Shown one piece after another: positions 16,997 to 24,927 of a DNA stretch of 34,497 nucleotides. Both the position numbers and the translations under genes were made by a program. The notes beneath the pieces were generated by a model that was not told where the DNA came from, ran no database searches, and saw nothing but the letters and a program-made list of their open reading frames with translations. The stretch covers positions 1 through 34,497 of the forward strand of contig NZ_BAEV01000035.1 in NCBI RefSeq assembly GCF_000246895.1, in the 5' to 3' direction. Positions within the stretch are counted from its first letter, which is position 1; every line of letters begins with the position of its first letter. This DNA comes from Clostridium arbusti SL206. GTDB lineage: Bacteria > Bacillota > Clostridia > Clostridiales > Clostridiaceae.

Positions 16997-18289
16997 ATGA
17001 ATTGGAAGGACATATACAAGGATAGATTGGTTAGTGCAAAAGAAGCAGTTTCTAATATAAAATCTGGAAGTAGAGTAGTTATTGGGCATGCAGTAGGGGA
17101 ACCTTTAGCTTTGGTTGATGCATTAGTAGAGAATAAAAAATACTACGATAATCTGGAAATAGTTCATATGGTGGCTATGGGTAAAAGTGAATATGTTAAA
17201 CCTGGAATGGAAAAGTATTTTCGGCATAATGCTCTATTTGTAGGAAATAGCACTAGAGAAGCAGTTAATTCTGGAAGAGCAGACTATACGCCAGGTTTCT
17301 TTTACGAAGTTCCAAGATTGTTTAAAGAAGGGTATTTGCCAGTAGATGTAGCATTAATTCAGGTAAGTGTACCAGATAAACATGGGTATTGCAGTTTTGG
17401 CGTATCCAATGATTATACTAAACCAGCTGCAGACAATGCCAAACTTGTTATTGCGGAAGTAAATGAAAATATGCCAAGGACATTAGGAGATTCCTTTATA
17501 CATGTATCTGATATTGATTATATAGTTGAAGCTTCACATCCATTAATAGAATTGCAGCCATCCAAAATAGGAGATGTAGAGAAAGCTATAGGAAAATATT
17601 GTGCATCATTAATAGAGGATGGGTCAACCCTTCAACTTGGAATTGGAGCTATACCAGATGCAGTACTTTTATTTCTAAAGGATAAGAAAGATCTTGGTAT
17701 ACATTCAGAAATGATATCCGATGGAGTAGTTGAACTAGTTAATGATGGAGTTATAACAAATAAGAAGAAGGCATTTCATAATGGAAAGATAGTTGTTACA
17801 TTTTTGATGGGTACAAAGAAATTGTACGATTTTGTAAATGACAATCCTATGGTAGAATCGTATCCTGTAAGTTTTGTTAACGATCCTGAAACCATAATGA
17901 AAAATAATGATATGATTTCTATAAATTCTTGTATTCAAGTAGATTTAATGGGACAGATATGTTCTGAAAGTATAGGAATAAAACAGATAAGTGGAGTTGG
18001 TGGGCAGGTTGATTTCATAAGGGGAACTAGTATGGCAAAGAATGGAAAAGCTATTATAGCAATGCCTTCCACAGCTGCAAAAGGTAAAGTTTCAAGAATA
18101 GTGCCAATTCTTGATGAAGGTGCAGCAGTTACAACTTCTAGAAATGATGTGGATTATATAATAACAGAGTACGGTATTGCACATCTTAAAGGCAAAACCC
18201 TGAGAGATAGAGCTAAGGATCTGATAGATATTGCACATCCTGATTTTAGAGAATATTTATCAGAGGAATTAAAAAAAAGATTTCGTTAA
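16997..18289 (+). CDS. cat2: 4-Hydroxybutyrate CoA-transferase Cat2
   Basis: A 430-residue CoA-transferase moving CoA from acetyl-CoA (or butyryl-CoA) to 4-hydroxybutyrate, giving the substrate of AbfD. The protein closely resembles Cat2 (OrfZ) of C. kluyveri. The catalytic glutamate is E238 in GIHSEMISDG, matching E238 of the C. aminobutyricum enzyme. GIGAIPDAVL and the C-terminal SGVGGQVDFIRG glycine-rich motif are also conserved. ATG 16997 has AGAAAGGATGG upstream. A 14-bp hairpin follows directly at 18291, before the EamA gene, and may set relative mRNA levels. Confidence 0.95.
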   Translation: MNWKDIYKDRLVSAKEAVSNIKSGSRVVIGHAVGEPLALVDALVENKKYYDNLEIVHMVAMGKSEYVKPGMEKYFRHNALFVGNSTREAVNSGRADYTPGFFYEVPRLFKEGYLPVDVALIQVSVPDKHGYCSFGVSNDYTKPAADNAKLVIAEVNENMPRTLGDSFIHVSDIDYIVEASHPLIELQPSKIGDVEKAIGKYCASLIEDGSTLQLGIGAIPDAVLLFLKDKKDLGIHSEMISDGVVELVNDGVITNKKKAFHNGKIVVTFLMGTKKLYDFVNDNPMVESYPVSFVNDPETIMKNNDMISINSCIQVDLMGQICSESIGIKQISGVGGQVDFIRGTSMAKNGKAIIAMPSTAAKGKVSRIVPILDEGAAVTTSRNDVDYIITEYGIAHLKGKTLRDRAKDLIDIAHPDFREYLSEELKKRFR

Positions 18290-18290
18290 A

Positions 18291-18326
18291 TTTTAGTTGC
18301 ATTATGTGGATGTAATGCAACTAAAA
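18291..18326 (+). terminator. Strong hairpin after cat2, without a U-tract
   Basis: TTTTAGTTGCATTA (18291-18304) and TAATGCAACTAAAA (18313-18326) are perfect complements around TGTGGATG. No T-run follows on the + strand, so it is a weak intrinsic terminator at best. It may instead stabilise the abfD-cat2 mRNA end or mark a processing point. Read on the - strand it would be followed only by TTT. Confidence 0.45.
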
Positions 18327-18395
18327 ATAAACTTGGAATTGTAGAAAATTTAACAAACTATATATGTTTAATAGGTTTAATTGGGGGGATGTAAA

Positions 18396-19318
18396 TTGAA
18401 AAAAGGTTATATATTTATCATATTAACTGCCATCTTCTATAGTACTCAAGAAATTTCTGGAAAGTTATTATCCATTAGGGGGAAAATGGATCCTTTCCAA
18501 GTTATGTTTATTGTGTTCCTTATAGGTGCAATAGTATTATTTCCATTAGCCATGAAAGATATGAAAACTAAAAAAATTAAGATTGCATCTAATGATTTGA
18601 TATATCTTGCAATTTGTGGAATTCTCTCAGCAACAGTTTCTATGTCACTGTTACAGTTTGCAGTTACCTATACTAAGGCTTCTATTGCGGCAGTTCTATT
18701 TTGCACTACTGCAGTGTTCACTGTTCCATTTGCCTATTTTATATTAAAAGAAAAAGTAAAAAAACAATTTTAATATCTATAATTATCTCATTGATTGGTG
18801 TAGTTGCAATATTTAATCCTATAAAAGTTGTAAGCGGATTAACTGGTAGAGGGGATTTAATAGGTATAATTCTTGCAATTGCTGCTGCTATAACCTGGGC
18901 GCTTTATACAATATTAACTAAAAAGAGAATTAGTATTTATGGTGGATATGTTTTTAATTTCTTTGCTTTCTGTTTTGGAGTATTAGCGTTATTAATTATT
19001 TTGATTGTTACTAAAAGGCCAATATTTACAGGAATTAAATTTGACAATATTTTAGTTCTTATATATATGGGTGTTTGTATAAAGGCTTTAGGATATATAT
19101 TCTATCTTGGTGCTGTAAGGGAAACTTCTGCAATAACAGCATCCATGGTGTTTCTAATCAAGCCTGCTTTAGCTACTATACTCTCAATGCTTATATTAAA
19201 TGAGAAAATAGAAGTAAACGTTATAGTGGGTATTGTATTTATAATAGTGGGATCATATATAAATTTTGCAGATGGTAAAAAACAGGAAAGAGTATTAAAA
19301 AAGGGAGTTCAATTATAA
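18396..19318 (+). pseudogene. EamA/DMT-family transporter, frameshifted at an A7 run
   Basis: Two reading frames together encode one EamA-type permease of about 305 residues with ten predicted membrane helices. The first part (TTG 18396 with GGGGGGAT upstream, ending at 18773) gives helices 1-4 and breaks at LKEKVKKQF-stop. The second continues with KKTILISIIISLIGVV to 19318. Adding one A to the A7 run at about 18756-18770 rejoins them exactly. The run reads A-AAA-AAA in the zero frame, a -1 slippery heptamer, so recoding or transcriptional slippage could give full-length protein. Sequencing error or true decay are equally open. C. kluyveri has, to my memory, a membrane-protein gene (orfY) in this position. 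The substrate could be a C4 acid or a related metabolite (inference). Confidence 0.8.
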
Positions 19319-19341
19319 ACATATATATAGGGAGTGATTGT

Positions 19342-20850
19342 ATGAGTGAAAATAGAATAAGAAATTCTAAACTTTTGAAAAAGATTGTATCAGCAGATAA
19401 TGCAGCTGAATTTATAAAAGATGGAATGGTAGTAGCAATTGGCGGTTTTTCACCTTCTGGCTACCCAAAAGTTGTTCCAAAAGCATTATCTGATAGAGTT
19501 GAAAAGTCGGGAGAGAAGTTAAATATATCCCTGTATACTGGATCATCTACAGGGCCAGAGATAGATGGAGAATGGACAAAAGCTGGAATAATAAAAAGAA
19601 GGATTCCATATCAGTCAAACTCTGAATTAAGAAGTAAAATTAATGATGGATCAGTTAAATACTGTGATATGCATTTAAGTCAAATGCCTCAATATATCAA
19701 TTATTCAATGCTTCCAAAAGTAGATGTAGCCATAGTGGAAGCTGTATGTATTACAGAAGAAGGATATATAGTTCCTTCAACAAGTATTGGTAATAATGCC
19801 ACTTTTATTAAAAATGCTAGCAAGATAATAGTGGAAGTAAATGAAAAACAGCCTATTGAATTGGAGGGAATGTCGGATATTTATACATTAAAAAATCCGC
19901 CAAATAGAGAGCCTATTCCATTAAAACATCCAGGAGATAGAATTGGAACACCTTATATTGTCTGTGATCCAAATAAAATATGTGCAATAGTCATTACAAA
20001 TATATCAGATAAAGCAAGGGGACTTGCAAAGATTACGCCTACATCCCAGGCTATATCAGATAATCTTATAGGATTTTTAAATAAGGAAGTTGAAAGTGGA
20101 AGATTACCTGAAAATTTACTTCCAATTCAATCTGGAGTGGGAAGTGTAGCTAATGCTGTATTAGCAGGATTATGTAAGTCTAATTTCAAAGACTTAAGCT
20201 GCTATACAGAGATTATACAGGATTCTATGTTGAATCTAATAAAATGTGGCAAAGCGAAGGTAGTTTCTGGCACATCAATAAGTCCATCTCCAGAAATGCT
20301 ACCTAAATTTATAGAAGATATAGAGTTTTTTAAAGATAAAATAATCCTTAGACCACAGGAAATAAGTAATAATCCAGGTGTTGCTAGAAGACTTGGAGTC
20401 ATATCAATTAATACTGCTTTGGAAGCAGACATATATGGTAATGTAAATTCAACTCATGTTATGGGAAGTAAGATGATGAATGGAATTGGTGGCTCTGGAG
20501 ATTTTGCAAGAAGTGCATATCTAACTATATTTACTACAGAGTCCATTGCTAAAAAAGGCAATATATCTTCAATAGTTCCTATGGTTTCTCATGTTGACCA
20601 TACAGATCATGATGTTATGATTATAATTACAGAGCAAGGTGTAGCAGACCTTAGAGGATTGTGTCCTAGAGAAAGGGCAGAGACAATAATAAATAATTGT
20701 GCTCATCCGGATTATAGAGAAATGCTAAGGGGATATTTTAAAGAAGCTATAGCTTTAAGTGGAGGTAATACACCACATAATCTAGAAAAAGCATTATCAT
20801 GGCATACTAAATTCATAAAAACTGGAAGTATGTTAGGCATATTCAAATAA
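19342..20850 (+). CDS. cat1: Succinyl-CoA:acetate CoA-transferase Cat1
   Basis: A 502-residue CoA-transferase that activates succinate at the expense of acetyl-CoA, the first step of succinate use. The sequence closely resembles C. kluyveri Cat1. It has the N-terminal DGMVVAIGGFSPSGYPK, the catalytic glutamate E290 in SCYTEIIQDS, and NSTHVMGSKMMNGIGGSGDF. C. kluyveri Cat1 carries a longer N-terminus; this one lacks it. ATG 19342 follows GGGAGTGATTGT. The C-terminus is odd: after KTGSM the residues LGIFK and the stop are encoded by a target duplication (L) and the terminal repeat of a MITE-like element inserted at 20836, whereas C. kluyveri Cat1 ends in TGSMK. Confidence 0.95.
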   Translation: MSENRIRNSKLLKKIVSADNAAEFIKDGMVVAIGGFSPSGYPKVVPKALSDRVEKSGEKLNISLYTGSSTGPEIDGEWTKAGIIKRRIPYQSNSELRSKINDGSVKYCDMHLSQMPQYINYSMLPKVDVAIVEAVCITEEGYIVPSTSIGNNATFIKNASKIIVEVNEKQPIELEGMSDIYTLKNPPNREPIPLKHPGDRIGTPYIVCDPNKICAIVITNISDKARGLAKITPTSQAISDNLIGFLNKEVESGRLPENLLPIQSGVGSVANAVLAGLCKSNFKDLSCYTEIIQDSMLNLIKCGKAKVVSGTSISPSPEMLPKFIEDIEFFKDKIILRPQEISNNPGVARRLGVISINTALEADIYGNVNSTHVMGSKMMNGIGGSGDFARSAYLTIFTTESIAKKGNISSIVPMVSHVDHTDHDVMIIITEQGVADLRGLCPRERAETIINNCAHPDYREMLRGYFKEAIALSGGNTPHNLEKALSWHTKFIKTGSMLGIFK

Positions 20851-20992
20851 ATAACTAGTCAGTATGCTAGCCTATTTTGAATCCTACTGTGTCAGCAGAA
20901 CCCTCAGATAGCCCACTATCATCGGAACCTGCTTCCTTGCTCAATTCAAAATATTCGTCGCATCTTTGACTTACTATTTATTTTCACATGCC
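20836..20992 (-). repeat. MITE-like palindromic element, copy 2 (157 bp, inverted)
   Basis: The reverse complement begins GGCATGTGAAAATAAATAGT and is roughly 80% identical to copy 1 at 5286. It is flanked by TTA at 20833-20835 and TTA at 20993-20995. It overlaps the 3' end of cat1, encoding GIFK-stop, and fills most of the cat1-sucD gap. Its RNA would form a long hairpin in the operon mRNA between the two genes. It contains two direct copies of ATTCAAA (20841-20847 and 20944-20950), the exact endpoints of the deletion that produced copy 3 at 29516. Confidence 0.9.
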
Positions 20993-21052
20993 TTATAAAA
21001 AAGTTATATATAAAATTTAATATATAAATAAATTATTTAGGAGGAAAGAATA

Positions 21053-22414
21053 ATGGATAATAAAACATTTATAAAGGAATTGGTAAATAAGTCAAGAAAG
21101 GCACAAAAGGCAATTGAAAATTATACTCAGGAGCAAGTTGATGCATTAGTAAGAGCAATAGCCAAGGTAGTTTATGACAATGCCGAAACTTTTTCTAAAG
21201 AAACAGTAGAAGAAACAAGAATGGGAGTTTATGAAGATAAGGTAGCTAAATGTCGTTTGAAGTCTGGAGTTATTTGGCAGGATCTAAAAGATAAAAAATC
21301 TGTTGGCATAATCAAAGAAGAGCCAGAAAAAGGATTATTATATGTTGCTAAACCAAAGGGTGTCATAGCCGCTATAACTCCAACTACAAATCCTATAGTT
21401 ACTCCAATGTGTAATGCTATGTTTGCATTAAAGGGAAGGAATTCTATAATAATAGCACCTCATCCAAGATCAAAAAAATGTTCAACTCATACTGTAGAAT
21501 TAATGAATAAGGAACTTAAAAAATTAGGAGCACCAGAAAATTTGATACAGATAATAGAAGAACCATCCATAGATTTAACTCAAGAACTTATGGAATCTGC
21601 TGACGTGGTTGTTGCTACTGGTGGTGCGGGAATGGTTAAGTCTGCTTATTCCAGTGGAAAGCCAGCTTATGGTGTTGGACCAGGAAATGCTCAGGTTATA
21701 ATCGATGAAGGATATGACTATGTTAAAGCTGCCCAAAATATAATAACAGGAAGAAAATATGATAATGGAATTATATGTTCATGTGAGCAGTCAGTTATAA
21801 CTCCAGCTAAAGATTATGACAAGATAATGAGTATATTTGTAGAAAATGGTGCTTGTTATATTGATGATGAGGAAAGTATTGAAAAATTCAGAAAAACTAT
21901 ATTTAAAGATGGATCAATAAGTCGTAAAGTTGTTGGTCAATCAGTTCAAGTTATAGCTAAATTAGCAGGTGTAGAAGTTCCAGAGGGATCTAAAATAGTT
22001 ATATTGAAAGGTAGTGGAATAGGAAAAGATGAAGTGTTTTGCAAAGAAAAAATGTGTCCCTTTGTAGTAGCATTAAAATATGATACTTTTGAAGAAGCAG
22101 TTGAAATAGCAAAAACTAACTTATTATTTGAAGGTGCAGGACATACAGTAACAATTCATTCTAACAATGATGAGCATATAAGATATGCAGGTGTTGTTCT
22201 ACCAATAAGTAGATTAGTTGTTAATCAGCCTTCAACTACAGCAGGTGGAAGTTACACTAACGGATTTAATCCAACTACAACATTAGGCTGCGGATCATGG
22301 GGAAATAACAGTATCTCAGAAAATTTAACTTATGAACATTTAATAAATGTTTCAAGAATAGGATATTTTAATAAAAATGTTAAAATTCCTAATGATAAAG
22401 AAATTTGGGGATAA
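21053..22414 (+). CDS. sucD: CoA-dependent succinate semialdehyde dehydrogenase
   Basis: A 453-residue acylating aldehyde dehydrogenase reducing succinyl-CoA to succinate semialdehyde with NAD(P)H. It closely resembles C. kluyveri SucD. The nucleophile is C242 in NGIICSCEQSV. The nucleotide-binding segment includes VVATGGAGMVK (187-196), and GVGPGNAQV is conserved. The C-terminus has GGSYTNGFNPTTTLGCGSWG. It has a strong site, TAGGAGGAAAG, before ATG 21053. Transcription probably continues from cat1 through the MITE hairpin, as I see no convincing promoter in the 60 nt left over. It is followed by 4hbD after 37 nt. Confidence 0.96.
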   Translation: MDNKTFIKELVNKSRKAQKAIENYTQEQVDALVRAIAKVVYDNAETFSKETVEETRMGVYEDKVAKCRLKSGVIWQDLKDKKSVGIIKEEPEKGLLYVAKPKGVIAAITPTTNPIVTPMCNAMFALKGRNSIIIAPHPRSKKCSTHTVELMNKELKKLGAPENLIQIIEEPSIDLTQELMESADVVVATGGAGMVKSAYSSGKPAYGVGPGNAQVIIDEGYDYVKAAQNIITGRKYDNGIICSCEQSVITPAKDYDKIMSIFVENGACYIDDEESIEKFRKTIFKDGSISRKVVGQSVQVIAKLAGVEVPEGSKIVILKGSGIGKDEVFCKEKMCPFVVALKYDTFEEAVEIAKTNLLFEGAGHTVTIHSNNDEHIRYAGVVLPISRLVVNQPSTTAGGSYTNGFNPTTTLGCGSWGNNSISENLTYEHLINVSRIGYFNKNVKIPNDKEIWG

Positions 22415-22451
22415 TATACCAAAAACTGCAAGATAGAAGGGAGACCCATTT

Positions 22452-23567
22452 ATGAAATTATTGAAGATAGTGCCTGAAATTCACAAATTTGATAAGGCAG
22501 AAGAATTCATGAAATTCTTTAATGTTGGAAAAGGTGACTATATATTGACAAATGAGTTTTTATATAAGCCATTTCTAGAAAAGTTTAATAATGGTGCAGA
22601 TGTTGTATTCCAAGAAAAATATGGTGCAGGTGAACCCTCTGATGAGATGATAAATGCAATAATTAAAGATATGAAAGGTAAAGAATATAAAAGGATAATA
22701 GCTGTAGGTGGCGGCTCAGTAATAGATATAGCTAAGCTCTTAAATGTGAATTATACTAGTGATTCACTTGATTTATTCGATGGAAAAGTTACTTTAGTAA
22801 AAAATAAAGAATTGATTATTGTGCCTACAACCTGTGGAACTGGTTCTGAAGTTACCAATGTATCTGTTGCTGAACTTAAATCAAGACATACCAAAAAGGG
22901 GATTGCAGCAGATGAATTATATCCTGATTATGCGGTACTTATACCAGAACTTGTAAAGGGACTACCATATAAGTTCTTTGTAACTAGCTCAGTAGATGCC
23001 TTAATTCATGCATCGGAGTCCTATGTGTCTCCAAAGGCTACACCTTTAACTGAAATATTTAGCATAAAAGCTATAGAATTAATTTTAAAGGGATATATTG
23101 AGATTTTAGAAAAAGGTAAAGATCATAGAACTGAGATAATCGAAAATTTTGTTTTAGGAAGTAATTATGCTGGCATAGCTTTTGGAAATGCAGGTTGTGG
23201 AGCTGTGCATGCACTTTCCTATCCTTTAGGTGGAAATTATCATGTGCCACATGGGGAGGCAAACTATCTATTCTTTACAGAAATATTTAAGACATACTAT
23301 AAAAAGAATCCAAAAGGTAAGATTAAGCAGCTTAACAAAATATTATCTGATATATTATCATGTAATACAGATAGTGTATATGAAAATTTATCAAAAGTGC
23401 TGGATAAATTGTTGCCTAGAAAACCATTGAGGGAATATGGTATGAAAAAAGAAGAAATTGAAACATTTACTGATGCTGTTATAGATGGACAACAGAGATT
23501 ATTAGTAAATAGTTGTGAGCCATTTTCAAGAGAAGATATAATAAACACTTATAAGAGTTTGTACTAA
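22452..23567 (+). CDS. 4hbD: NAD-dependent 4-hydroxybutyrate dehydrogenase
   Basis: A 371-residue iron-dependent alcohol dehydrogenase reducing succinate semialdehyde to 4-hydroxybutyrate. It is very similar to C. kluyveri 4HbD. The dinucleotide site is GGGSVIDIAK (86-95) and the active-site strand is TTCGTGSEVTNVSV. Metal ligands are D182 and H186 (SSVDALIHAS), H253 (AVHALSYPLG) and H267 (HVPHGEANY). ATG 22452 follows AAGGGAG. It is the last gene of the 4-hydroxybutyrate operon; an inverted copy of the hairpin-unit repeat (23603-23788) comes directly after. Confidence 0.96.
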   Translation: MKLLKIVPEIHKFDKAEEFMKFFNVGKGDYILTNEFLYKPFLEKFNNGADVVFQEKYGAGEPSDEMINAIIKDMKGKEYKRIIAVGGGSVIDIAKLLNVNYTSDSLDLFDGKVTLVKNKELIIVPTTCGTGSEVTNVSVAELKSRHTKKGIAADELYPDYAVLIPELVKGLPYKFFVTSSVDALIHASESYVSPKATPLTEIFSIKAIELILKGYIEILEKGKDHRTEIIENFVLGSNYAGIAFGNAGCGAVHALSYPLGGNYHVPHGEANYLFFTEIFKTYYKKNPKGKIKQLNKILSDILSCNTDSVYENLSKVLDKLLPRKPLREYGMKKEEIETFTDAVIDGQQRLLVNSCEPFSREDIINTYKSLY

Positions 23568-23602
23568 TTTTAATGCATTGTAAAATGTCAAAAGTCTATA
23601 TA

Positions 23603-23788
23603 TTGAAGCAAGTTCTTAATTCAGGTGGGGATTCTTTTACTCCATCTGAATTTTAGAACTGCGAATGCATGGCTTACTTGGCGTTGGACTCCCACTTTAA
23701 GAAAAGTAGAGAGCCCAAATTTTCTTTTTGATTTTGTGTGAATCACTTTCACAGAGTGCGTGGGAGACTTACACCAAGTTAGTCAGGT
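23603..23788 (-). repeat. Interspersed hairpin-unit repeat, copy B (186 bp, one unit, inverted)
   Basis: The reverse complement runs from ACCTGACTAACTTGGTGTAA to AAGAACTTGCTTCAA with the same flanks as copy A at 10320. It contains only one GCACTCTGTGAAAGTGATTC unit of 56 bp. That unit looks chimeric: its left half matches unit 2 of copy A and its right half (AATTTGGGCTCTCTACTT) matches unit 3, as expected after recombination between units. The length difference from copy A is exactly 150 bp. The conserved ends form a 20-bp imperfect inverted pair (ACTTGGTGTAAGTCTCCCAC) that closes the unit. Confidence 0.85.
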
Positions 23789-23852
23789 TAAAGTTATTTA
23801 TTTAACTATCTTCCTATAATGTAATACTGAATATAGCTCAAAATGAATATAT

Positions 23853-23885
23853 AAAGGCCTAGATTATATGTTAATCTAGGCCTTT
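23853..23885 (+). terminator. Perfect 14-bp hairpin, possible terminator
   Basis: AAAGGCCTAGATTA (23853-23866) and TAATCTAGGCCTTT (23872-23885) pair fully around TATGT. Only three T residues close the 3' arm, then A-rich sequence follows, so termination would be weak. It may end transcription from the 4hbD operon. The following 290 nt up to the next gene are AT-rich with no feature I can support. Confidence 0.5.
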
Positions 23886-24173
23886 AAAAAGTGATTTTTC
23901 ATGAAGACTACATTTAAAGTATTACCATTTATTTGGTAGTTATTCATTTTAAACCTATAATAATGTAAGCATATAGAAGAAATTTATATAAATCGGTATA
24001 AATTGTTAATAATTGAGGAATAAAACTATTTGTAAAATAATGGTATAACGTGATATAGTAATAACCAATAAAGATTTTGTGTTAATAGCTTTTTATTTAG
24101 AGTGATGCGTATTACAGTAAATAGTCATAAGATAAATTAATTAAAATTATTACTAATTATGAGGGGTGATGGT

Positions 24174-24554
24174 ATGGGGTTCAACATATATGGATATAGT
24201 CAAGTTAAACTTATAGAATTTGGACTAGATTCTATAGATGCAGTATTGTTACGGTATTTTATCGATTTTAAGGAAAGTGGAGCTATGGTGAAAGCAAAAG
24301 TTGAGGATGAAATCTATTATTGGGTAAAATATGATAGGGTAATGCAAGATCTTCCTATACTAAATTTGGATAAAGATAGTATTTATGCAAGATTTGAAAA
24401 TATGACAAGTCTTAATATATTAAAACATAAGATTATAAAAGGCCATACAATATATTCATATTATAAGATTGGAGACAATTATGTTAAGTTAATATCTTGT
24501 TTAAAAGAATTATCTCCATATTCCAATTTCAAGAGGCTAGTTTTCGAACCGTAA
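24174..24554 (+). CDS. Small orphan winged-helix-like protein
   Basis: A 126-residue protein of unknown function. The sequence pattern DSIDAVLLRYFIDF...EDEIYYWVKYDRVMQDLPIL...DSIYARFENMTSLNILKHKI...TIYSYYKIGDNYVKL resembles the N-terminal winged-helix domain of phage or plasmid replication initiators (family recalled, not searched), here as a stand-alone domain with no replication C-terminus. ATG 24174 follows GAGGGGTGATGGT; an in-frame ATG at 24159 overlaps that site. It stands alone between the 4hbD operon and the C-S lyase gene and may be a remnant of a mobile element or a free-standing DNA-binding protein. No other phage gene is nearby. Confidence 0.6.
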   Translation: MGFNIYGYSQVKLIEFGLDSIDAVLLRYFIDFKESGAMVKAKVEDEIYYWVKYDRVMQDLPILNLDKDSIYARFENMTSLNILKHKIIKGHTIYSYYKIGDNYVKLISCLKELSPYSNFKRLVFEP

Positions 24555-24625
24555 CATTTACATGAATAAGATACGAATTTGCATTCTAAAAGTAAAAATT
24601 TACTATTAAAAAAGATATGGATTTG

Positions 24626-24672
24626 TATATATGAGGAGAGATGCACCAAAAGATGCATCTCCTATTCATATA
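24626..24672. other. Isolated imperfect hairpin in the 373-nt gap before the C-S lyase
   Basis: TATATGAGGAGAGATGCA and TGCATCTCCTATTCATATA pair with small bulges around CCAAAAGA. No U-tract follows. It may end or stabilise the transcript of the small winged-helix gene. The rest of the gap is AT-rich, with only the promoter at 24856 recognisable. I see no S-box or T-box features. Confidence 0.45.
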
Positions 24673-24855
24673 AGAGTTAATTATAAAGAGGATATATCGA
24701 TGAAGTTATTACAAGAATAGTATTAGCATATTTCAGATAGCTATTCTATAAAATAAAAATAATTATATATTTCATAAAAAAAGTAGTAAACTAATCTTAG
24801 AAAATAATATAGTAAACAATAGGATAAAAGTACATTTTCCAAATAGTAAATATTA

Positions 24856-24884
24856 TTGACAATAAGTTTGTATAGATCTATAAT
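24856..24884 (+). promoter_or_regulatory. Sigma-A promoter of the C-S lyase-kinase operon
   Basis: TTGACA (24856-24861) and TATAAT (24879-24884) are both perfect consensus with 17-nt spacing. The start would be at about 24891, giving a leader of about 37 nt to ATG 24928. A TTG start at 24856 is excluded because it is the -35 element. Confidence 0.85.
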
Positions 24885-24927
24885 TTTTTGTATAGTATAT
24901 AAAACATATTGGAAAGGTTTGATTGTT

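Noticed and set aside
16921-17025. 34-codon frame between the NifU-like gene and cat2
   Set aside because: It has no ribosome binding site and runs out of frame into cat2.
18701-19318. A separate transporter gene starting at ATG 18701
   Set aside because: Its first residues are an out-of-frame reading of the preceding half; both parts make one EamA protein, so it is a frameshift.
24555-24927. S-box or T-box riboswitch before the C-S lyase
   Set aside because: None of the conserved core motifs is visible and the promoter leaves a leader of only about 37 nt.
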